Source: JBBKWQ01 sp037969115 | GTDB taxonomy: Bacteria; Actinomycetota; Acidimicrobiia; Acidimicrobiales; Ilumatobacteraceae | DNA length: 30,324 nt | Assembly: GCA_037969115.1 (NCBI GenBank) | Contig: JBBKWQ010000420.1 | Location: forward strand, 1-30,324 | Reading direction: 5' to 3' | Part shown: one piece after another, positions 21,991 through 29,902 of the stretch | Layout of the letters: each line of letters opens with the position of its first letter | Numbering within the stretch: the stretch's first letter is position 1 | Notes under the pieces: generated by a model | The model's input: the letters and a program-made list of their open reading frames with translations, nothing else | Told to the model about the DNA's origin: nothing | The model's database searches: none | Program-made: the position numbers and the translations under genes

Positions 21991-24900
21991 GTGAAAACGG
22001 AACTGAGAGTTCTCGGGCCCGTCCAGTTCATCGGGCCGAACGGCACACGTGTCGTGTTCACGCGCCCGAGCCAACGGCGCATGCTCGCCGCGTTGGCGAC
22101 GGGACGTGGGCAGCCTGTTTCCGCCGATCGGTTGTGCGAGATCCTCGATCTCTCGCCGAGCGGCCTCCGGACGCGTGTACGGCGTCTCCGCGCCCTCGTG
22201 GGTGACGACGTCATCGTGACCGACCAACCCGGTTACGCGTTGCGTTCGGTCGTCGTCGACGCCGACGTCTTCGATCAACGAGTCGCTCACGCCCACGCCC
22301 TGGTCGGCACCGACCGAACGCAGCAACTCGAATCGGCACGGGCGCTCTGGCACGGAAACGCCTACGAGGAATTCGCCAACGAGGAGTGGGCGACCGCTGA
22401 TGCCGGCCGGCTCGAAGAACTGCACGCAGATCTCGTCGACAACCTGGCGGAACTCGCCATCGACGACGGTCACCCGGCAACCGCTGTCGCCGAGATGGAA
22501 CGCCAAGTCGTCCGTCAGCCCTTCCGGGATCGGAGTCGGGGTGTGCTCATGCGAGCGCTCGCCGCGGCTGGTCGTCACGCCGAGGCCATGCGCGCGTATC
22601 AGCACTACCGAGACTTCTTGATCGAAGAAACGGGCACCGAACCCTCGGCCACCGTACGCGACCTCGAACGACAGATCGCCTCGGCGAACCTGCTCAGTGA
22701 GGGCAGTGGCGCGACCCGACCAACCGGTGTGGTCACCTTTCTCTTCACCGACATCGAGGGGTCGACTCGCTCGTGGCACGGCGACCCGGACACGATGAGC
22801 TCGGTGCTCGAGCGACACGACACCATCGTCCGAGACATCGTGGAGAATGCCGGCGGCTTCGTGTTCTCGACGGCCGGTGACGGGTTCTCGGTCGCGTTCT
22901 CTCATCCGGTCGCGGCGATGACAGCAGCGGTGGCCGTCCAGGAGTCGCTGCATGCAGCATTCTCGACATCGGATGTCACGCTCTCGGTGCGGATGGGTCT
23001 CCATACCGGCCTCGCCTACGAGCGCGGCGACGACTACTTCGGCCCGACCTTGAACCTGGCATCGCGACTCACCACGGCGGGAAGTGGCGGGCAGATCCTG
23101 CTCACGACAGCCACCGAACAACTCGTGCGTTCGGCGCCCGAGCTGGCCAACATCGCTCTGGTCGATCGAGGGCATCACCAGTTGCGTGATCTGGCCGAGC
23201 CGATCGGGATCTTCGAGGCGAACTGGGATCCCGCCCGAGCGGGCTCGCTTCGGCTCCACACCGTGTCGACCGTACCCAGCAATGTTCCGGCCGTCCGGCT
23301 CGATCTGATCGGGCGCAGCGACGAAACGCAGACGCTCCACGAACTCCTCGACCGGCATCGGCTGATCACGCTCATCGGCCCCGGCGGCGCCGGGAAGTCG
23401 GCGTTGGCGATCGAGGTTGCCGCCGGGCGAATCGGCCGGCACCCCGACGGCGTGTTCATGGTCGACCTGTCGGCTCTGGTCGATCCGGCATTGGTGATCG
23501 ACGCGATCGCCGACACCGTCGGCATCCGCCCGGCGGGCGACGCAACCGCGTCCACGCTGGCCGAAGTGCTGAGCGTCCGGTCGATGCTCATCGTGATCGA
23601 CAATGCCGAGCACCTGATCGACGCTGTGGCGACCGTGGTCGAACAACTCGTCGCCGTCGAGGGCCCGACGCTGTTGGTGACGAGTCGGGAGTGGCTCGAC
23701 GTCAGGGGTGAGCGCACGCTGCACCTGTCGCCCCTTCGCGACATCGCTCCTTCCGGACTCACCTACGGAGCCGAACTCTTCATCGCACAGGCCGAGGCAG
23801 CCGGTGTCTCGCCCGGGACAACGCCCGGCGACGTGGCGGCTGTCGAGGCGCTTTGCGCCCGCCTCGATCACCTGCCGCTCGCACTCGAGCTCGCCGCGGG
23901 TTCGGCGATGTTGTTGTCGCCGGCACAGATCCTCGACATGCTCGAGCGCGGCGAACATCTCGACGCCACGCGACGGCGAACAGGCACACGCCGATTCACA
24001 TCGGTCGACGAGATGGTCGGGCACAGTTTCGATCTGCTCGACGCCCATCAGCGTTCGCTGTTCCTGACGATGGCGACCTTCAGAGGCCCCACGTCGATCG
24101 AGGCGATCGACGGTGTCTGGCACAGAGTGGCCGGAACGCCGAACACTTCCACCGTGCTCGGCTCGCTCATCGCCAAATCGCTCGTCGCCGCCGATCAGAC
24201 CGGCAGGACCACGCGGTACCGGATGCTCGAAACGATCCGGGACTTCGCGGTCGAACGCGCCAGGGCCCTCGGGCAGCACGACGACGACCAACGTCGCCAC
24301 CGCGATTGGTTCCTCGAATGGTCCGAGCGGGCACCGACGCTCGACCAGTTCGCTTCGTACCGAACAGCGTCCGAGCAGAACGGCCGCATCGACAATCTGC
24401 GGCAGGCGCTCGACTATTCCCGCGCCTCAGGCGAACTCGACGCGCTGCTCCGCCAGACGGTGGCCATGCATGGCGTGTGGTTCATGCTGATGAGAGGAGA
24501 CGAGGGACTGAGCTGGTTGGCGGCGTGCGAGCGAGCGGCGACGACCGACGAACAACGACTCGAACACGTCATGGTCAGCACCGCCGCCGCGTTCTCGAGC
24601 GAACACTGGGAATACGCTCTCGAGCTCGCTCCCGAGTTGCTCGATCTGAGTGAGCGGGTCGATCATCCGCTCGCGGTGCTCGGCTTGAGCATGTGCGGGA
24701 TGATGAAGTTCGACGACGTTGACGCCGGAGTCGAACTGATCGAGCGAGCGGAACGACGCGACGCCCGAATCAGGTCGGGCTTCCTGCCGCTCACACGTCA
24801 TCTGACCGGCGATTTATATCTCGGTGCCGGTCGGTATGAGCGGGCGGTCGCACGATACGAGGCGGCACTGGCCGACTACGTCGACGATCGATTCTTCTGG

Positions 24901-25395
24901 TGGATCACCGCGTCACTCGCGAACGGTGGGTTGGCTGCGCACCTCTCCGGCCGGAGCACGCACGGGCTCGAACTGGTGGAACGAGCCCACGACCTGACGG
25001 CAACCCAGTCGCCGGCGCTCGGCGGACATTCCCGCAGTGTCGTGAACCTCGCCGTGATCAGGAGCGCGCTGGGCGACATCGAGCACGCGAGCGTCGAACT
25101 GCTGGCCACCCTCGACCGGGAAGCCACCCGAGGGCGGCGCGTCGACCTGATCGCCGAGCCGATCGTCGGGGTGATGCACGTGGCGCTCGATGCCGGTGAC
25201 GCCGACACCGCAGCGTGTCTCCTCGGCCTGGCCACCAAGCTGCACTTCCCGACGCGATCGCCCTGGCAGAGCGCCCTGTGCCGGTCGGCAAGGGCTCGAC
25301 TCGACATGACATCGGCACGTGCGCTGGAATGCGCCCCGCCGGTCGACGACGGCCTCGAGCAGGCCCGCCGTGTCCTGCGTCGCTGTTTGCACTGA
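21991..25395 (+). CDS. SARP/BTAD - class III nucleotide cyclase - STAND ATPase - TPR regulator
   Basis: A 1134-residue multidomain signalling protein starting at a GTG. Residues 1-90: OmpR-type winged helix (ELRVLGPVQFIGPNG, LRTRVRRLRALVGDDV, GYALR). 90-230: BTAD helical domain, as in SARP activators. 245-400: class III nucleotide cyclase domain with metal-binding Asp254 (FTDIEGST) and Asp297 (STAGDGF) and transition-state Asn355/Arg359 (NLASRL). 435-700: STAND/AfsR-like NTPase with Walker A GPGGAGKS (463-470), Walker B MLIVIDNAEH and LPLALELAAG. 700-1134: TPR-like helical repeats. Purine-selecting positions are unusual (Ser293 for Lys, Pro352 for Asp). It probably joins nucleotide signalling to transcription of nearby genes. 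The GTG at 21991 matches the domain start; no strong ribosome-binding site. Confidence 0.85.
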   Translation: MKTELRVLGPVQFIGPNGTRVVFTRPSQRRMLAALATGRGQPVSADRLCEILDLSPSGLRTRVRRLRALVGDDVIVTDQPGYALRSVVVDADVFDQRVAHAHALVGTDRTQQLESARALWHGNAYEEFANEEWATADAGRLEELHADLVDNLAELAIDDGHPATAVAEMERQVVRQPFRDRSRGVLMRALAAAGRHAEAMRAYQHYRDFLIEETGTEPSATVRDLERQIASANLLSEGSGATRPTGVVTFLFTDIEGSTRSWHGDPDTMSSVLERHDTIVRDIVENAGGFVFSTAGDGFSVAFSHPVAAMTAAVAVQESLHAAFSTSDVTLSVRMGLHTGLAYERGDDYFGPTLNLASRLTTAGSGGQILLTTATEQLVRSAPELANIALVDRGHHQLRDLAEPIGIFEANWDPARAGSLRLHTVSTVPSNVPAVRLDLIGRSDETQTLHELLDRHRLITLIGPGGAGKSALAIEVAAGRIGRHPDGVFMVDLSALVDPALVIDAIADTVGIRPAGDATASTLAEVLSVRSMLIVIDNAEHLIDAVATVVEQLVAVEGPTLLVTSREWLDVRGERTLHLSPLRDIAPSGLTYGAELFIAQAEAAGVSPGTTPGDVAAVEALCARLDHLPLALELAAGSAMLLSPAQILDMLERGEHLDATRRRTGTRRFTSVDEMVGHSFDLLDAHQRSLFLTMATFRGPTSIEAIDGVWHRVAGTPNTSTVLGSLIAKSLVAADQTGRTTRYRMLETIRDFAVERARALGQHDDDQRRHRDWFLEWSERAPTLDQFASYRTASEQNGRIDNLRQALDYSRASGELDALLRQTVAMHGVWFMLMRGDEGLSWLAACERAATTDEQRLEHVMVSTAAAFSSEHWEYALELAPELLDLSERVDHPLAVLGLSMCGMMKFDDVDAGVELIERAERRDARIRSGFLPLTRHLTGDLYLGAGRYERAVARYEAALADYVDDRFFWWITASLANGGLAAHLSGRSTHGLELVERAHDLTATQSPALGGHSRSVVNLAVIRSALGDIEHASVELLATLDREATRGRRVDLIAEPIVGVMHVALDAGDADTAACLLGLATKLHFPTRSPWQSALCRSARARLDMTSARALECAPPVDDGLEQARRVLRRCLH

Positions 25396-25499
25396 CATTG
25401 GTCTCCTTCGGGAACAAAGTTGAGACGCAACTGCAACGCAAGCTCGATCATCCTGGTCTGGCGCCCGCAACACGGCGGGAGCATGAGGAGGGGTTCGAG

Positions 25500-26123
25500 A
25501 TGTATATCGGGGCAGTCATGGTCGCGGCGCGACCGGGCAAGAATCACGAGATGTCGGAAGCTGTGAAGAAGATGCGCGACGCCGTGCACCAGATCACGGG
25601 AATCGAACTCACCGCTTGGGCGGGACTCCAAGGTGTTCCGGTGGGGTCATTCGCGTTCACGCATCGGTACGAGTCCACGGGGGAGTGGATCGAGATGTGG
25701 TCCAAGCTGATCGCGGACGAGGGATACCACAAGCTGTCGAGCGCCCTCGGTGAGCTGGCCGCTGCGCCGGCGGAAACGGCGAACTCCCGCGTGATCGCCG
25801 CCACCACACAGGACCCACCGAAGCCACTGCTCGTCGTGACCACAGCGACCATGGCGGGGAGCGTCACCAACGCGATGACGTGGGCGGCCGAGATGCAAAC
25901 ACTCGTGACCGACGTGGGCGGCATCGGCGGGCTGCTCCTCGCTCCCACGACGGGGGCGATCTTCGATGTGACCTGGTCGTTCGGCTACAGCTCGGCCGAT
26001 GAGCTCGATGCAGCTTCGGACAAGATCAACGGCGACCCGGCGTACCTCGCGAAGCTCGACGCGAGCGCGGGCCTGTTCGTGGAGGGTTCGGCAAGGCGCG
26101 CTCTGCTCGCTCAAATGCCGTAG
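25500..26123 (+). CDS. Protein with two tandem dimeric alpha/beta-barrel (NIPSNAP-like) halves
   Basis: A 207-residue protein with two halves of ~100 residues. Each begins with a hydrophobic strand (MYIGAVMVAARPG; PLLVVTTATMAG), has an amphipathic helix, a strand containing aromatic residues (GSFAFTHRYES; IFDVTWSFGYS), and ends with a helix preceded by a D-x-x-Y motif (DEGYHKL; DPAYLAKLD). This order fits dimeric alpha/beta-barrel domains of NIPSNAP/EthD type; I infer the fold and cannot name a function. AGGAGG lies 8-13 nt before the ATG at 25500, which decides the start against the much longer open frame. It is 104 bp after the SARP-cyclase regulator on the same strand and may be part of its transcript. 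Confidence 0.75.
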   Translation: MYIGAVMVAARPGKNHEMSEAVKKMRDAVHQITGIELTAWAGLQGVPVGSFAFTHRYESTGEWIEMWSKLIADEGYHKLSSALGELAAAPAETANSRVIAATTQDPPKPLLVVTTATMAGSVTNAMTWAAEMQTLVTDVGGIGGLLLAPTTGAIFDVTWSFGYSSADELDAASDKINGDPAYLAKLDASAGLFVEGSARRALLAQMP

Positions 26124-26300
26124 GTGCCACTGCGGTCGGTTGTCGGAGCATGGCCGAGATGGTTCGTGCCCAGTTGGCGTTCGAAGCCGTCCTCGGTCTG
26201 GCCGAACGGCACCATCATGATGCCGGCGGTCGCATCGTTCAGCGACGCGATGTTCAGCGATCGACGAGCTGAATCCCGGTCGATGAGGTCAGATGTTGCC
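26111..26300 (-). pseudogene. Relic of a short-chain dehydrogenase/reductase gene
   Basis: On the minus strand the frame reads SLNIASLNDATAGIMM, then VPFGQTEDGFERQLGTNHLGH (26150-26251). This matches the classical retinol-dehydrogenase-like SDR order L-D-L-A-S-L ... N-N-A-G-I-M ... T-x-D-G-F-E-x-Q-x-x-x-N-H-L-G-H. The ~25 residues usually found between LASL and NAGIM are missing, no Rossmann GxxxGxG lies upstream, and nothing past NHLGH continues, including the YxxxK site. So only a ~50-residue decayed core remains, with an internal deletion. It lies downstream of the LLM gene on the same strand and converges on the alpha/beta-barrel gene. Bounds are approximate. Confidence 0.7.
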
Positions 26301-27161
26301 GCCGAGTTGCTCGGCGACCTGTAGTCCGGCTTCACGATCGTCGCCACGGCCGAGCACGTTGAGCGCTACCTCATCGGTTCCCGCGTCGCGATAGCTTTCG
26401 AGGCCCGCTCGCACGGTGTCGGCGTCTCCGATCAGCACGAGATCGGCCGGATTCTTGGCGCCTTCTCGATCCATCATCGCGCGGTACGACGGAAGCTGAC
26501 CGTAGATCGCGAGGTCGATGTTGGCCTGGTCGCGAGCGGCGGAGACATCGTCGGTGATCCAGATACCCACTCCCGCGACCACCTGCCCGTCACCGAGAGT
26601 GGGACGGATGTGCGAGGCGATCGTGGCGGGACCGGTCATCCACGTGATGGTGCCCTGAGTGCGGTCGGCGGCGAGTTGCAGCATCTTCGGTCCGAGTGCG
26701 GCGAGCATCACGTCGGGCGTCTCGCCAGGCACGTTGATCTGGGTGCGATGCGTCACATATTCGCCCTCGGTCGACACCCGTTGTTCCGACAGCAGCGGGA
26801 GCAGGGCGTCGAGATACTCGACCAGGTGGCTGTACGGCTTGCCCCACGGCAGCCCGAACACACCGGTTACGACGGGCTGATGGTTCACGCCGAGGCCGAG
26901 CGTGAAGCGCCCGTCGCTGACCTGGTTGATCGTGCGGCACTGCTGAGCGAGGTGTTGTGGCAGCGTCGTCTGCATCGCCATCACCGAGGTGCCGAGGAGG
27001 ATGTCGGGCACCTTTGCCGCCACGACCGACAGCACCGCGATCGGGTCGGCGTTCATCACCTGCGGAACCCAGTAGCGGTGGAGACCCGCCGCTCGCGCGC
27101 GCTCGGCATTGGCGACACCGTCGTCGACGCGGGTGGGTGAATCGAACAGCGACAGCTTCAT
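26289..27161 (-). CDS. LLM-class F420-dependent oxidoreductase (second copy)
   Basis: A 290-residue luciferase-like TIM-barrel oxidoreductase, not closely similar to the one at 20730. It starts MKLSLFDSPTRVDDGV and has GLHRYWVPQVMNADPI, LGTSVMAMQTTLPQHLAQQ, GRFTLGLGVNHQPVV and a C-terminal DLVLIGDADTVRAGLESYRDAGTDEVAL, a strand-helix unit typical of the F420 group. The size and motifs resemble the TIGR03564-type family. AAGGAG lies 7 nt before the ATG at 27161; the open frame extends 130 codons upstream but runs antisense through the methyltransferase gene. Substrate unknown. A dehydrogenase relic follows it on the same strand, so the pair may once have formed a catabolic operon. Confidence 0.85.
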   Translation of the reverse strand: MKLSLFDSPTRVDDGVANAERARAAGLHRYWVPQVMNADPIAVLSVVAAKVPDILLGTSVMAMQTTLPQHLAQQCRTINQVSDGRFTLGLGVNHQPVVTGVFGLPWGKPYSHLVEYLDALLPLLSEQRVSTEGEYVTHRTQINVPGETPDVMLAALGPKMLQLAADRTQGTITWMTGPATIASHIRPTLGDGQVVAGVGIWITDDVSAARDQANIDLAIYGQLPSYRAMMDREGAKNPADLVLIGDADTVRAGLESYRDAGTDEVALNVLGRGDDREAGLQVAEQLGGNI

Positions 27162-27255
27162 GGGAACTCCTTGGGGACGACGAATCGGCGAACCGACGAA
27201 CCCCGGTTGTATCGCGGTGGCGTCTGGGCCACTGCATCGGGCGACGGCCCACTCG

Positions 27256-27261
27256 TAGGCT
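27256..27261 (+). promoter_or_regulatory. -10 hexamer, leaderless start of the METTL25-like gene
   Basis: TAGGCT, then exactly six bases, then the ATG at 27268, with no Shine-Dalgarno sequence. Confidence 0.5.
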
Positions 27262-27267
27262 GACGCG

Positions 27268-28455
27268 ATGGACGCCGCTGATCTCGACCCTGCGCTGCAA
27301 CGAGTGGTCGCCGCGTTCGACGACCGCGATCGGTTCGTCGGTGCCACGATGACGGGAGCCCGTCGCCACGCCGTGCCGCCGGTGATCCGCATCTCGATCC
27401 GACCCGTCGAACTCCGCGAAGGACCGAGAGTCCAGTTCTCCGCGTTCGACGGCCGCAACACAGCGGTCACCAATCTCGAGCACGAGTCGGCCACGGAGCA
27501 GTTCGCGGAGCTCATCCAATCGGGCTTCAAGTCGGTGATGGTGAAGACCACCGACGGAGATCACCAGCTGACCTTTTCGAAGAAGGGGAAGCCGATGGTC
27601 GTCCGACATCGGGCGACCGAGAGCGAGGTCGACACCAGCCACGATCGCTCCAAGCAACACCTCGTCAGCGACGATGCGCCGTTCCTTCGCCACGTCGGCA
27701 TCGTCGACGGCGACGGTCGAATCAAACCGACCGCACGGGCGAAGTTCCGACAGGTCGAACGTTTCGTCGAGATCGTGTCGCACACCCTTCCCGATGTCAC
27801 CGCCTTGCCGCCGGACAGCGAGATCCGCGTGATCGACTACGGGTGCGGTGCCGGCGTGCTCACGTTCGCCACGTTTCACTACCTCGCGAAGGTGCGTGGG
27901 CTCCGGGTCACGATGATCGGACTCGACACCAACCGCGACCTCATCGACGAACTCAACCGGTCGACCGCCGAACTCGGCTGGGACGGACTGCGCTTCGAGG
28001 TCGGCACGATCGCCGACCATCCCAACGACCCGCCGGCCGACATGGTGATCGCCCTGCATGCCTGTGACACGGCGACCGACGACGCTCTCGCGCAGGCGAT
28101 CCACGGCTCGTCGGCGTACGTCCTCGCCGCGCCGTGCTGCCAACACGACCTCCAGGCCCAGCTCGACGGGTCGGCTACCCCACCGTCGTTCTCACCGATG
28201 CTGCGTCACGGGATCATGCGCGAGCGGCTCGGTGACCTCCTGACCGACTCGTTGCGCGCCGAACTGCTCCGTGCGCACGGCTATCGCGCCGACGTGATCG
28301 AGTTCGTGTCGACCGAGCACACCGGCAAGAACCTGATGATTCGGGCGGTGCGCACGGGAGAGTCGGACGAGCAGGCTGCGCGAGCGGCGGCTGCGCTCGC
28401 TGCCGAGTGGGGCGTGGAACCTGCGTTGGCGAGGCGCCTCGCCGGGTTCGGCTGA
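27268..28455 (+). CDS. Class I SAM-dependent methyltransferase (Methyltransf_32 / METTL25-like)
   Basis: A 395-residue protein. Residues 1-125 form a separate N-terminal domain with a basic stretch FSKKGKPMVVRHR that could bind RNA. Then comes DRSKQHLVSDDAPFLRHVGI, a linker typical of this family, followed by the SAM fold: motif I VIDYGCGAGV (188-197), acidic loop GLDTN (218-222), motif IV ALHACDTATD (262-271) and AAPCCQH (287-293), the PCC-H signature of METTL25/Methyltransf_32 proteins. The bacterial role is not established; a nucleic acid or protein target is plausible. It is divergent from the second LLM gene across 106 bp and convergent with the thioredoxin lipoprotein gene. Confidence 0.8.
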   Translation: MDAADLDPALQRVVAAFDDRDRFVGATMTGARRHAVPPVIRISIRPVELREGPRVQFSAFDGRNTAVTNLEHESATEQFAELIQSGFKSVMVKTTDGDHQLTFSKKGKPMVVRHRATESEVDTSHDRSKQHLVSDDAPFLRHVGIVDGDGRIKPTARAKFRQVERFVEIVSHTLPDVTALPPDSEIRVIDYGCGAGVLTFATFHYLAKVRGLRVTMIGLDTNRDLIDELNRSTAELGWDGLRFEVGTIADHPNDPPADMVIALHACDTATDDALAQAIHGSSAYVLAAPCCQHDLQAQLDGSATPPSFSPMLRHGIMRERLGDLLTDSLRAELLRAHGYRADVIEFVSTEHTGKNLMIRAVRTGESDEQAARAAAALAAEWGVEPALARRLAGFG

Positions 28456-28465
28456 CACACTCGGC

Positions 28466-28479
28466 AGACCGTGTGGTCT
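28466..28479. terminator. Small hairpin between convergent genes
   Basis: AGACC-GTGT-GGTCT forms a 5-bp stem with a 4-nt loop in the 22-bp gap between convergent stops, overlapping the stop of the lipoprotein gene. No T-tract; weak candidate. Confidence 0.25.
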
Positions 28480-29233
28480 ACGCGAGCGCTTGGTCGATGA
28501 TGGCCAGCAGCTCGTCCTTGGTCTTCTCTCCCGACCACCGCTTCGCGACATTGCCGTCGGCATCGATGATCACTCCGAACGGGAACGAGTTGACTCCATA
28601 GGCCGAGGTGGCGAGGAACGTCTGCGCCACGAGATCGACCCCGTCGCCCATCATCGGGTACGTCCAGTCCAACTCGGTGCGCCACTCCGAAGGCGGGAAG
28701 TGTTCGCCGTTCAGCTGCACGGCCGTGCTGACCCCCACGATGTCGAGGTCGGACGGGAACGCCTCTTCATCGCGCAGTTCATTGATGCGAGGGATCTCCG
28801 CGTTGCAGTGCGGGCACCAGTGGGCGACGAAGACCACCATTGTGGGACCGTTGGTTGCGCCGTCGATGACCACCTCGGAACCGTCGAAGTCGGTGCCGTG
28901 CACGATCGGTGCGGGCAGTCCGACGGCGGCATCATCGATCTCGTTGAGCAGCTCGGGCAGCGGCGTGCCCTCGACCTCGGTCGGGAGTACTTCGGTCCGC
29001 AGTTCGGGTGGGAGGTCGGACGCGCTGTCGTCGGTGGCCGGCAGTTCTTCGGCGGGCAGCGTCGACTCGACCTCGACTTCGGTGGGGACCGACGCATCGT
29101 CGACGTCGGCGCCCGCAGTCGACCCGGTGTCGTCACCGCACCCTGCGAGTACGAGCGCCGCCACCAGCACCACGCCGGACATGGCGCGCCGCGATCGGGA
29201 ACGGACGACGATTGGGCGGGTGCAGTGGTGCAT
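28478..29233 (-). CDS. TlpA/DsbA-like thioredoxin-fold lipoprotein with CPHC site
   Basis: A 251-residue exported protein with a basic n-region (RSRSRRAMSG), hydrophobic core and lipobox VLAGC (Cys32). An acidic linker of ~65 residues (TEVEVES..., rich in Glu, Asp, Thr) is followed by a TlpA/AhpC-type thioredoxin fold: MVVFVAHWCPHCNAEIP with active-site Cys140 and Cys143, the VGVSTAVQ strand, and SFPFGVIIDADG with the cis-proline. The CPHC sequence is that of the oxidase DsbA, not the CxPC common in reducing TlpA/ResA. With the DsbB-like gene starting upstream, an oxidative disulfide-forming role outside the membrane is likely. I start at the ATG at 29233, 7 nt after the upstream stop, with GAGG before it; 29266 is an alternative. 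Confidence 0.88.
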   Translation of the reverse strand: MHHCTRPIVVRSRSRRAMSGVVLVAALVLAGCGDDTGSTAGADVDDASVPTEVEVESTLPAEELPATDDSASDLPPELRTEVLPTEVEGTPLPELLNEIDDAAVGLPAPIVHGTDFDGSEVVIDGATNGPTMVVFVAHWCPHCNAEIPRINELRDEEAFPSDLDIVGVSTAVQLNGEHFPPSEWRTELDWTYPMMGDGVDLVAQTFLATSAYGVNSFPFGVIIDADGNVAKRWSGEKTKDELLAIIDQALA

Positions 29234-29240
29234 GTGTGCC

Positions 29241-29801
29241 TCAGTTCGAGGGGGGTCGGATCTCATCTTCGGGAGATGGGAACGAGATGGTGTTCAGGGC
29301 AATGATCGCCGCGAATCCGAGCAGTGCCATCAGGGCGAGGGTCACGAATCCGAACTCACGGAACCAGATCTCGGCACATGCCGGACCGAACAGCCCGCAG
29401 GAGCCGCGCTCGAGCGAAGGAAACCACTCGATGGTGTAGTGATAGGTCGAAATGGCGATGCCGATGGTTCCCAGCGCGACCGCATACCAGCGGGCGTTCT
29501 GGTCGCGCCGAATCGCTGCGATCAGCGACACCACGGCGATCGGGTACATGCAGATGCGCTGGAACCAGCACAGCCGACACGGCACCATGTCGGCGATCTC
29601 CGAGAAGTAGAGGCTGCCCAGCGTGGCGACCCCCGACACTGCGAATGTGAGCCAGAGCCGGTGTGACGTGGCAAGATGGCCGAGCCTGAGCGCGCCGGGC
29701 GACCGACCCGCAATCACCCGGCGGGTCACGATCGCGACAGCACCGAGCCCGGCGATCAGCGCGAGTACGGCACTCAACACCTGGATCGTGTCTTGATTCA
29801 C
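29241..29801 (-). CDS. dsbB: DsbB-family disulfide bond formation membrane protein
   Basis: A 186-residue membrane protein with about five hydrophobic segments, one more at the N-terminus than the four of E. coli DsbB. It has the DsbB landmarks: C-x-x-C as Cys75 and Cys78 in PCRLCWFQRICMYP, and the second loop cysteine pair Cys135 and Cys142 (SCGLFGPACAEIW). DsbB passes electrons from a DsbA-like thiol oxidase to quinone. Its partner is probably the CPHC lipoprotein encoded 7 nt downstream. The GTG start at 29801 has a -10-like CATACT 7 nt upstream and also a GGAG, so either leadered or leaderless translation is possible. Confidence 0.9.
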   Translation of the reverse strand: MNQDTIQVLSAVLALIAGLGAVAIVTRRVIAGRSPGALRLGHLATSHRLWLTFAVSGVATLGSLYFSEIADMVPCRLCWFQRICMYPIAVVSLIAAIRRDQNARWYAVALGTIGIAISTYHYTIEWFPSLERGSCGLFGPACAEIWFREFGFVTLALMALLGFAAIIALNTISFPSPEDEIRPPSN

Positions 29802-29808
29802 GTGCTCC

Positions 29809-29814
29809 AGTATG
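29809..29814 (-). promoter_or_regulatory. -10-like hexamer of the dsbB operon
   Basis: CATACT on the minus strand, 7 nt before the GTG at 29801. It would drive dsbB and the downstream lipoprotein as a leaderless transcript. Confidence 0.4.
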
Positions 29815-29890
29815 GGGCGAACCGGTCGAAAATCGAGGGCGGGACCCCGTAAGCCGATACTCGGACGTGTCGGCGGCGTTTCCCACTGAC

Positions 29891-29896
29891 TAGGGT
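29891..29896 (+). promoter_or_regulatory. -10-like hexamer of the acidic-repeat protein gene
   Basis: TAGGGT, then exactly six bases, then the ATG at 29903; no Shine-Dalgarno sequence. Confidence 0.4.
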
Positions 29897-29902
29897 GCCA
29901 CC

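Noticed and set aside
21565..24300. 911-codon open frame on the minus strand across the regulator gene
   Set aside because: Antisense shadow of the SARP-cyclase-STAND gene, caused by high GC at third positions; its composition is rich in Arg/Gly/Glu with no domain.
25215..25499. Upstream extension of the alpha/beta-barrel protein gene
   Set aside because: It overlaps the end of the regulator gene in another frame, and AGGAGG directly precedes the ATG at 25500.
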